Source of the DNA: Lentzea californiensis
GTDB taxonomy: Bacteria > Actinomycetota > Actinomycetes > Mycobacteriales > Pseudonocardiaceae
Assembly (NCBI RefSeq): GCF_024648825.1
Contig: NZ_JANBBE010000009.1
Coordinates: 284,748-348,747 of the forward strand
Direction: 5' to 3'
Length of the DNA: 64,000 nucleotides
The position numbers were made by a program, and so were the translations under genes. This document shows, in pieces, positions 9,187-15,578 of this stretch (positions are counted from its first letter, which is position 1; each line of letters begins with the position of its first letter). The notes below the pieces were generated by a model. That model was not told the DNA's origin, made no database searches, and was given only the letters and a program-made list of their open reading frames with translations.

Positions 9187-9804
9187 ATGACCATCTTGCT
9201 GGCCGATCCGGTCGTGCGCGCCGTCCGCGTCCTTGACAACGGGGATCCTCTGGTGCCGTTGGACTACGCGCCTGGCGTGCTGGTGCGCGAAGGGCTCGCG
9301 CGGCGGCTCGACGTGGCCCGCGCGCTGCTTCCGTCCGGTGTGGACCTGCGGGTGGTCGAGGGGCACCGCACCATCGACGGTCAGAGCGCGATCATCGAGC
9401 GTTATAAGGCCGAACTGCGCGAGCTGCACCCCACCGCCGACGGGGTCGAGCTCGACCGGTTGTCCAGCCGGTTCGTGGCACCGCTGGCCGTCGCGCCGCA
9501 CGTCGCGGGCGCGGCCGTGGACCTGACGCTGGTCACGAGGCCGGGTGCGGAGCTGTGGATGGGCACGGAGGTCGCCGCCACTCCAGAGGAGAGCGACGGC
9601 GCGTGCTTCTTCGGTGCGCCGGTCGACGACGAGGCCCGCCACAACCGGACGGTGCTGGCCGGTGCGCTGGCCGCCGCCGGCCTGATCAACTACCCGACCG
9701 AGTGGTGGCACTGGTCCTACGGCGACCGCTACTGGGCGTTGCTGACCGGCGCGGACCACGCCGTCTACGGACCGGTGGAGGTGCCTGCGTGGGCGCGCGC
9801 GTGA
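9187..9804 (+). CDS. D-Ala-D-Ala dipeptidase, VanX/DdpX family (M15D)
   Basis: A 205-aa zinc dipeptidase-like protein. The zinc and catalytic motifs are complete: EGHR at 59-61, HVAGAAVD (His105, Asp112) and EWWHW (Glu172, His175). Family members hydrolyse D-alanyl-D-alanine, either for glycopeptide resistance or peptidoglycan recycling. The stop overlaps the GTG of a truncated alanine racemase by 4 bp (GTGA), so the two genes were once an operon of D-Ala metabolism. No vanH/vanA neighbours are present, so recycling is as likely as resistance. Confidence 0.87.
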   Translation: MTILLADPVVRAVRVLDNGDPLVPLDYAPGVLVREGLARRLDVARALLPSGVDLRVVEGHRTIDGQSAIIERYKAELRELHPTADGVELDRLSSRFVAPLAVAPHVAGAAVDLTLVTRPGAELWMGTEVAATPEESDGACFFGAPVDDEARHNRTVLAGALAAAGLINYPTEWWHWSYGDRYWALLTGADHAVYGPVEVPAWARA

Positions 9805-10109
9805 CGAGCCTGCGCCACGCGGCCTCCGAGCCGGTGCTGCAGGTCGACCTCACCGCGGTGGCCGACAACACGAGACGGTTCGTCTCGTGGGCCCGTGGCG
9901 CCGTGATGGCGGTGGTGAAGGCCGACGGGTTCGGGCACGGGCTCGGCGACGTCGCGCGAACGGCGGTGGCCGCCGGTGCCACGTGGATCGGGGTCACCTC
10001 GCTGGCGGAGGGCGTGCGGTTGCGGGAGTCCGGTGTGGACGTTCCGGGTCATGCGGCGCGGATCGCGGTTGTTCACCGTTGTTCCTTCAGCTCGCGGCCT
10101 CGACCGTGA
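9801..10109 (+). pseudogene. alr: Alanine racemase, N-terminal fragment
   Basis: The GTG at 9801 overlaps the vanX-like stop. The first ~80 codons match the N-terminus of alanine racemase, including the PLP-lysine segment VVKADGFGHG (Lys40) and the following AGATWIGVTSLAEG. Similarity stops near RESGVDVPG at about 10050 and the frame runs into unrelated sequence, ending after 102 codons instead of ~370. The C-terminal catalytic half is missing from the window, so this copy cannot be an active racemase. The break adjoins a WD40 fragment, suggesting a deletion or insertion joint near 10050. Confidence 0.8.
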
Positions 10110-10123
10110 AGAACCCCCTCCCG

Positions 10124-10428
10124 CTACAACAGGTGGCGAGGGAAGGGGGAAACATCATGAATGACGAGGTGAAGCTGCCGCGGTCGTCGATCTGACGACG
10201 GTCGACGCGGGCAGGGCGGGGTGAGGTCGTCCCTGCGCCACAGCCGGACGTCGTGGCCGGCGCCCGCACTGGCCAGGGTCGCGCCGTCGGGGGAGAACGC
10301 GACGGCGTGCACGATGTCGGTGTGGCCGGTGAGCTCGGCGCTGAGAGCACCGGTCGCGGCATCCCACACGTGGACGGCGAAGCCGGTGTCGCCGGTGGCG
10401 AGCAGCGTGCCGTCGGGAGGGAAAGAAC
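10124..10428 (-). pseudogene. WD40-repeat protein remnant
   Basis: No start codon, but the minus-strand frame shows WD40 signatures: FPPDGTLLATGDTGFAVHVW, then GHTDIVHAVAFSPDGATLAS and DVRLWRRDD. About one and a half to two repeats remain, placed directly downstream of the M20 peptidase stop. It is separated from the truncated alanine racemase by a G/C hairpin near 10114-10149. A second, larger WD40 wreck lies at 18.7-19.4 kb; whether both derive from one gene is unknown. Confidence 0.65.
10157..10195 (+). CDS. Possible 12-codon ORF (MNDEVKLPRSSI)
   Basis: A 12-codon frame from ATG 10157 with an excellent ribosome-binding site (AAGGGGGAAAC just upstream). It lies in the scar between the alanine racemase fragment and the WD40 fragment. 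It could be the surviving start of a lost gene or a chance ORF. No product is proposed. Confidence 0.2.
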   Translation: MNDEVKLPRSSI

Positions 10429-11556
10429 CTAGTGGCAGAAGGCGGTGATCGTGCCGGTCAGGACCTCGGTGAGCCGGTCCAGGGACGCCAGCTCGACGTA
10501 CTCGGTGGCCGCGTGCGCGCCCGCACCGTCGACGCCGAACAGCAGGCAGGGGATGCCGGCGCGGTCCAGCAGGGCGCAGTCGGTCCAGAACGGCTCCGCG
10601 CGGATGACCGGTGGCCCGCCGAGGTTCGCGACGAGGGTGCGGACGATCTCGGCTTCGGGGTCGGCCTCGAACGGGTCCCTGGCGAGGCCTCGGGTGAGCG
10701 TCGCGGTGAAGTCCGGGACGGTCGCGGTCAGGTGGTCGAGGATCGTGCGCAGCTCGTCCTCCGTCTGCTGCGGGGACTCTCCCGGGACCGTGCGGCGTTC
10801 GAGGGTGATCCTGCAGGACGACGGGTAGGTCGAGGCCTCCTCGCCGCCGCTGATCAACGACGCGTGGACCGTGCCGGTGCCGAGCAGGTGATGTTTCGGG
10901 CCTGTGCTGAGGTCTTGGCCCAGCCGTTCCAGCGCCACGAGGAAGTGGCCGGCCTTGGCGATGGCGTCGATGCCCAGTTCGGGACGTGAGCCGTGGGCGG
11001 CCCTGCCTTCGACCTCGACGTCGAACCAGACGAAACCCTTGTGCGCCAGGGTGACTTCGAGGTGGCTCGGCTCGGTGACGATGGCGGCGTCGGCGGTGAA
11101 GCGTTCGAGCACTTCTTCCGTGCCGAAGCTGCCGTGTTCCTCGTCGGCCACGCACGCGACGATGACGTCACCGCGCAGCGGGCGTTCGGTGGCTTTCGCG
11201 GCGGCGACCATCATGGCCGCGATGCCGCCCTTCATGTCGAACGTGCCGCGGCCGAACATCCTGCCGTTCTCGATGCGCGGGTGCAGCGGGTCGCCGTCGT
11301 AGCCCGCGAGGCCGACCGTGTCGACGTGGCCGTTGAGCATCAGGGACTTCCCGCCGCCGGTGCCCTTCCTGACGGCGACCAGCGACGGTCTGCCCGGACG
11401 TCGTTCCAGGCGGTGGACCTCGAAGCCGTGGGCGTGGAACCAGGTGGCGATGAAGCCGGCGATCTCGTGTTCGCCGTTGCCGCCGGGGACGAGGTCGGGG
11501 TTGACCGAGTCGATGGAGACGAGTTGGGCCAGCAGGTCGCGTGGGTTCACGAGCAT
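10429..11556 (-). CDS. M20 family metallopeptidase/deacylase (ArgE/DapE/YgeY-like)
   Basis: A 375-aa zinc amidohydrolase. Zinc motifs are clear: LMLNGHVDTVG, GRGTFDMKGG and ADEEHGSFG, with the dimerisation domain around KAGHFLVALERLG and the last ligand region DGAGAHAATEYV. The ATG at 11556 overlaps the stop of the upstream diaminopropionate ammonia-lyase by 10 bp, so the two are translationally coupled. E. coli YgeX-YgeY shows the same pairing. It probably releases an amino acid from an N-acyl or dipeptide precursor, but the substrate is not known. Confidence 0.85.
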   Translation of the reverse strand: MLVNPRDLLAQLVSIDSVNPDLVPGGNGEHEIAGFIATWFHAHGFEVHRLERRPGRPSLVAVRKGTGGGKSLMLNGHVDTVGLAGYDGDPLHPRIENGRMFGRGTFDMKGGIAAMMVAAAKATERPLRGDVIVACVADEEHGSFGTEEVLERFTADAAIVTEPSHLEVTLAHKGFVWFDVEVEGRAAHGSRPELGIDAIAKAGHFLVALERLGQDLSTGPKHHLLGTGTVHASLISGGEEASTYPSSCRITLERRTVPGESPQQTEDELRTILDHLTATVPDFTATLTRGLARDPFEADPEAEIVRTLVANLGGPPVIRAEPFWTDCALLDRAGIPCLLFGVDGAGAHAATEYVELASLDRLTEVLTGTITAFCH

Positions 11557-12524
11557 CCTTCGGTGCTGATGAGAACGACGGTGTCGAGGTGGCCGAATTC
11601 GCCACGCATGGCACGCAGTCCGGCGAGTGGAGCGGCGCCGCACGGTCCTGAGTGGACGTTCTGCGCGTGGAGGTCCTGCATCGCTTTAATGCATTCGGAT
11701 TCGGAGATGGCCACGGCGGTGTCCAGGCCATTCTGCAGATACGGCCAGGAGGTGGCGGACGGCGTGCCGCAGTTGAGCCCGGCCATGATCGTGTCGCCGG
11801 TGGGCACGGTCCTGAGTTCACCGGCTTTCAGGCTTTCGAGGACGCAGGCGGCGCTGTCCGGTTCGACGGAGAGGAGCCTCGTGCGGGAGCCGTGGCCGCG
11901 GTAGTGGGTGATCACAGCCTGCGCGAACGAGCCGACGCCGACCGGGACGACGACCAGGTCCGGTTCGCGGTCGAGCTGCTCGTCGATCTCGTGGCAGAGC
12001 GTGCCGTACCCCTCGACGATCCAGGCCGGGACCTCCTCGTAGCCTGGCCGGCCCATGTCCTGAACCAGGACCCCGTCCGCCTCGGCGGCTCTGGCGACCG
12101 CGTCGTCGTACGTGCCCTCGACCACCGTGACCTGGGCGTTCTCGGCCCGGATGGCCTCGATCGCCGGTTCGGGCACCGTGTGCGGCACGAAGACGTGGGC
12201 GCGCTGGCCGCGCAACCGGGCCATGCGCGCGACCGCCCGGCCGTGGTTGCCGTCGGTCGCGGTGGTGAGCGTGACCCGGCCCGTTCGCCGCTCGAGAACG
12301 CGGTGAACGGCCCAGGAAGCGCCGAGAGCCTTGAAAGCGGGCAGGCCGAGCCGGGAGGATTCGTCCTTGACGAACAGGCGGCCGATCCCGAGTTCCGCGG
12401 CGAGGACCGGCAGTCCGGTCAGCGGAGTGGGTGCGTAGCCGGGCAGCCCGGCGTGGAAGTCCCGTGCCCCGGTGGGCGCGGGAGGACATCGCCAGCTGCG
12501 GGCCTCTGGCCGCGAGAACTTCAT
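11547..12524 (-). CDS. dpaL: Diaminopropionate ammonia-lyase-like PLP enzyme
   Basis: A 325-aa fold-type II PLP enzyme. The Schiff-base Lys is in DESSRLGLPAFKALG (Lys65), followed by TTATDGNHGRAVA (phosphate/substrate loop) and VVPVGVGSFAQA. The DESxRxGLxxFK signature is that of 2,3-diaminopropionate ammonia-lyase rather than threonine dehydratase. ATG 12524 was chosen because family similarity begins immediately; ATG 12554 is in frame and possible. Neither has a strong ribosome-binding site. It probably converts diaminopropionate to pyruvate and ammonia, together with the coupled M20 peptidase. Confidence 0.82.
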   Translation of the reverse strand: MKFSRPEARSWRCPPAPTGARDFHAGLPGYAPTPLTGLPVLAAELGIGRLFVKDESSRLGLPAFKALGASWAVHRVLERRTGRVTLTTATDGNHGRAVARMARLRGQRAHVFVPHTVPEPAIEAIRAENAQVTVVEGTYDDAVARAAEADGVLVQDMGRPGYEEVPAWIVEGYGTLCHEIDEQLDREPDLVVVPVGVGSFAQAVITHYRGHGSRTRLLSVEPDSAACVLESLKAGELRTVPTGDTIMAGLNCGTPSATSWPYLQNGLDTAVAISESECIKAMQDLHAQNVHSGPCGAAPLAGLRAMRGEFGHLDTVVLISTEGCS

Positions 12525-12623
12525 GCGGGACAGCGTGCGGGTGGTCCGGATCATCGGTCCAGCACATGTTCTCGACGTGTACCGGTGGAAGAATCCGACG
12601 AGTTGCGGTGAGGAGGTACTCCG

Positions 12624-12854
12624 GTGAGCGACGAGGAGCTGATCGTCGAGTTCGCGCTGGTGCGTCTCGACAACCCCGGCCTCGACCTGGAGGAGGTCGC
12701 CGCGCTCGTGGTGCGGCGGGTGGGGCCGGAGCGGATGGTCGAGTTCGCCGGGCAGACCCTGGTGCACCGCGGCGAACTGCGGGGAGCGGTGTTCCCGGCG
12801 GCCGTCGAGCACGTGCTGCGGGTGGTGCTGGAGTTGCGCGGGCCGCGCGACTGA
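12624..12854 (+). CDS. Small conserved-looking protein, unknown
   Basis: A 76-aa protein starting with GTG at 12624, supported by a perfect AGGAGG 7 bases upstream. It is rich in Glu, Leu and Val with a charged amphipathic pattern (LVRLDNPGLDLEEVAALVVR) and no membrane segment. It is divergent from the dpaL gene. Its stop codon coincides with the left edge of the IS remnant, so the original gene may have been longer. No family recognised. Confidence 0.6.
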   Translation: MSDEELIVEFALVRLDNPGLDLEEVAALVVRRVGPERMVEFAGQTLVHRGELRGAVFPAAVEHVLRVVLELRGPRD

Positions 12855-12979
12855 GCCTCGCCGTGCCGGATTCGATCACCACACCTGAACCCGTCACGAC
12901 GAGGCCTTCACCGGTAGGCGCCCCGCGCGTGTCTACGTCGAGCTGACTGCTGCCCGGCACCTCGAGCCGGTCACGGTGC
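12853..12979 (+). mobile_element. IS630-type insertion sequence remnant, internally deleted
   Basis: From GAGCCTCG at 12853 the sequence parallels the left end of the IS at 63715 onward, including the terminal hairpin arms and the transposase N-terminus. The transposase ATG is now AGG. Its codons read RRPARVYVELTAARHLEPVTVR, which joins codons ~1-16 of the intact element to codons ~56-62 (EPVTVR), so ~40 codons were deleted at a short homology (GAGCCGGTCAC). The rest of the element is absent. Its last bases supply the stop of the GH26 mannanase. Confidence 0.75.
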
Positions 12980-14008
12980 GCCTCCGGGAATGGTGAACTC
13001 GCCTTGGTTCAGCGTGCGCGGGTGGAAGTAGCCCGCCTGGACCTCCGCCGGGGTGTTGTTGCCGCGCAGTTGTTCCGACCACACCATGAAGTAGCTCCAG
13101 CGGGTCTGGCTGTTCAGGAACGCGGCGTTCGGCACCTTGCCGGTCTCGGCGAGCGCGATGGGCTTGCCGCCGGCGATGTTCTGGATCTGCTGGTAGTCGC
13201 CGGAGCTGGGGAGTCCCTTGTACCAGACGTCCAGCGAGACCACGTCGACGTACTGAGCGCCGGGGTAGTACGAGGCCCAGTCGGCCGTGGGGTTGTCCTG
13301 GACGTTCCACACCCAGATCAGGTTGTCGAGCCCCTTGGACACCAGGTGGTCGTGAGTGATGCGGTAGAGCTTCGCGCCACCCTCCGGCCCCGGCCGGTTG
13401 CCCCACCAGTTCCAGGCTTCGTTCATCTCGTGCAACGGGCGGAACAGCACCGGCACACCCGCGTCCTTGAGTTGCCGCAGGTACGGCACCGCCTCGTCCA
13501 GGCGGCGCTTCCACGCGTTGCTGAGCGCCGTGCCGTCGGTGACCACCTGGGTGAACTGGGCCTGGCTGATCTGCGTCTTCACGCCGCCCTCGAACTGGCA
13601 GGTGCTGCCGCCGGTCGGCGTGCAGACGTGCCAGGTCAGCGCGACGAGGGAGCCGTTGGCCCACTCGGTCTTGGCCTGGTCGACCACGCGCTGCCGGTTC
13701 GCCACGTCCTCGGGCCTGAACATCAGGTCACCGCCCCACAGGCCGGGGTACTGGCCGGTGATGTCCTTGACCTGCTGGGTGTACTGGCCGGGATTGTTCG
13801 CCGGCTCTTTGTTGTGCTGGCCGGACACGACGTTCCTGCCGGTGATCGAGCTGAGGTAGTTGATCACGTTCTGCCGCGACGACCTGGGGAACGCCTGCGC
13901 CTGCGGTGAGACTGCGACGACGACGCCCAGGAAGGTCAGCGCAGCGGCCAGTACAGCGCCGAACCGCTGTGCCCCGCGCCGTTGAAGCGCGGTGGTGGTG
14001 TGTCGCAC
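12971..14008 (-). CDS. Secreted GH26 beta-mannanase, probably 3'-truncated by an IS
   Basis: A 345-aa enzyme hydrolysing beta-1,4-mannan. The GTG at 14008 has GAGGAGGAG upstream; a Sec signal ends near SPQAQA. GH26 signatures: SGQHNKEP, GLWGGDLMF, ALTWHVCTPTGG, the acid/base Glu in LFRPLHEMNEAWNWW, and the nucleophile Glu in PIALAETGKVPN. The protein ends at TIPGGAP, with the stop codon formed inside the IS remnant. Many actinobacterial relatives continue into a linker and carbohydrate-binding module, so a lost C-terminal domain is likely. LacI-type operators lie upstream. Confidence 0.88.
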   Translation of the reverse strand: MRHTTTALQRRGAQRFGAVLAAALTFLGVVVAVSPQAQAFPRSSRQNVINYLSSITGRNVVSGQHNKEPANNPGQYTQQVKDITGQYPGLWGGDLMFRPEDVANRQRVVDQAKTEWANGSLVALTWHVCTPTGGSTCQFEGGVKTQISQAQFTQVVTDGTALSNAWKRRLDEAVPYLRQLKDAGVPVLFRPLHEMNEAWNWWGNRPGPEGGAKLYRITHDHLVSKGLDNLIWVWNVQDNPTADWASYYPGAQYVDVVSLDVWYKGLPSSGDYQQIQNIAGGKPIALAETGKVPNAAFLNSQTRWSYFMVWSEQLRGNNTPAEVQAGYFHPRTLNQGEFTIPGGAP

Positions 14009-14083
14009 TGGCTCCTCCTCGTCAAACCCGCTCTGCGTTGAGTGGGACTACGTGGCGGCTGCGGCGGCGAGCCGGGTGATGAA

Positions 14084-14287
14084 CTAAAACGCTTAAGCTG
14101 CCTTCATGCCTCAAGATAGAGGCGCTACGCCGCAGATGTCTATAGAGCGTTTTAGCAGAGGAACCCGGAACCGGTTCAGCGGTGTGGTCGACGACTGCGG
14201 GGCGGGCCGAGGGGAACGCGAGCACGGATGTCCGCCGTGAGCGCTCCCGGAGTCGTGGCCACGCGGCAATTCAATCAAACGCTTTAG
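14084..14287. promoter_or_regulatory. Three LacI-family operator-like sites
   Basis: The 361-bp gap between the divergent mannanase and lacI genes contains three CG-centred pseudo-palindromes: CTAAAACGCTTAAG (14084-14097), ATAGAGCGTTTTAG (14142-14155) and ATCAAACGCTTTAG (14274-14287). All share the AAACGCTT/AAGCGTTT core typical of LacI/GalR operators. Spacing would allow looping. The neighbouring LacI protein is the obvious ligand. Nothing else is seen in the gap. Confidence 0.65.
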
Positions 14288-14369
14288 TTGTTGTGGGGGA
14301 ACAGCATGTCCCCGGCCGCTTGATCATGTGCGCTGCTATGTTGGACCCTTCGAGCCGAGGAGGGTTCGC

Positions 14370-15395
14370 GTGAAGCGGCCGACGATCTCCGATGTCGCGC
14401 AACGCGCGGGAGTCTCGATCAGCGCCGCGTCGTTCGCCCTCAACGGCCGGCCCGGGGTCTCCGACCGGACCCGGCAACGCATCCTCGACGCCGCCGATGA
14501 GATCGGATGGCACCGCAACAGCGCGGCGCGCGTGCTGTCCGGCGGCACCACCAACGTGATCGGCATGGCGATCCCGCGGCCCGCCACGACCCTCGGCGTG
14601 GAACCGTTCTTCATGGAACTGGTCAGCGGCATAGAGTCGGTGCTGGCGGTGTCGGGTTACGCGCTGATGATGCAGGTGGTCGCGGGCGTGGACGCCGAGC
14701 TCGAGGTCTACCGGTCCTGGTGGGGCGAACGCCGGGTCGACGGGATCATCGTGGTCGACCTGCGCGGCGACGACCCCCGGATCGCCCTGCTGGAGGGGCT
14801 CGCGCTGCCCGCCGTCGTGGTCGGCGGCCCCGCCGACGTGGGATCACTCCCGCACGTCTGGGCGGACGACGCCGCCGCGACCGCCGAGACCGTCGGCTAC
14901 CTGGCCGCGCTGGGCCACCGCCGGATCGGACGGATCGCCGGCCTGCCCGACCTGCTGCACACGCGGCGCCGCGACGAGGCCTTCACGGAGGCGAGCGCCA
15001 CCTACGAGCTCGACTCGATCGACATCGTGCACACGGACTACACCGGACTCGAAGGCGCACAGGCCACGCGCAGGCTGCTCAGCTCGCCCGGACGCCCGAC
15101 GGCGATCCTCTACGACAACAGCATCATGGCCGTCGCGGGGATGTCGGTCGCCGACGAGATGCGGCTCTCGGTACCCGAGGACCTGTCGATCATCGCCTGG
15201 GACGACTCGCAGCTGTGCCAGGTGATCCGGCCGGCGATCACCGCGCTCGCGCGCGACGTCACCGCCTACGGTGCCCGCGTCGCACGACTGCTGCTCGACG
15301 TGGTGGGGAAGAACGGCGACGCCGAGCAGCGCGGAGTGCAGGTGCCGGCTCCCCGGCTCGTCCCGCGTTCGAGCACGGCACCTCCGCACCGCTGA
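14370..15395 (+). CDS. LacI family transcriptional regulator
   Basis: A 341-aa repressor starting with GTG at 14370, with GAGGAGGG 6 bases upstream. N-terminal HTH: PTISDVAQRAGVSISAASFA with hinge NSAARVLSGGTTNVIG; then the periplasmic-binding-type sensor domain ending SIIAWDDSQLCQVIRPAITA. Divergent from the GH26 mannanase with three operator-like sites between them, so it probably represses mannan use and itself. The effector (a manno-oligosaccharide) is inferred. Confidence 0.87.
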   Translation: MKRPTISDVAQRAGVSISAASFALNGRPGVSDRTRQRILDAADEIGWHRNSAARVLSGGTTNVIGMAIPRPATTLGVEPFFMELVSGIESVLAVSGYALMMQVVAGVDAELEVYRSWWGERRVDGIIVVDLRGDDPRIALLEGLALPAVVVGGPADVGSLPHVWADDAAATAETVGYLAALGHRRIGRIAGLPDLLHTRRRDEAFTEASATYELDSIDIVHTDYTGLEGAQATRRLLSSPGRPTAILYDNSIMAVAGMSVADEMRLSVPEDLSIIAWDDSQLCQVIRPAITALARDVTAYGARVARLLLDVVGKNGDAEQRGVQVPAPRLVPRSSTAPPHR

Positions 15396-15578
15396 TCACA
15401 GGTTGTCGGCGGTCTGCCCGGTCAGCTCGATGACGCGGGTGGCCACGCGGGCACACGGCTCCCCGACCTCGTCGCTGTCCGATGTGGAGCGGCGTTCGAC
15501 CGGACTCCACCGCGACTCGAGCGGGGCTCCAGGCACGACCGTCCATTTTTGTCGGTGGTGCCCGGTAACGTCCCCTCC
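15396..15578. other. Spacer between lacI and ligA
   Basis: 183 bp with no convincing gene. The ligA promoter must lie here; no clear -35/-10 pair could be assigned. A minus-strand frame with a regulator-like tail is visible but has no start and was not called. Confidence 0.4.

Noticed and set aside
9187..9804. Glycopeptide resistance cluster
   Set aside because: A VanX-like gene is present, but no vanH, D-Ala-D-Lac ligase, or VanRS genes are nearby.
14022..14225. Small minus-strand ORF between mannanase and lacI
   Set aside because: It runs across the operator sites, has no ribosome-binding site, and shows no recognisable family.
15396..15578. Minus-strand regulator-like tail ending in ELTGQTADNL
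   Set aside because: Only a short segment without start or clear homology; not enough to call a pseudogene.
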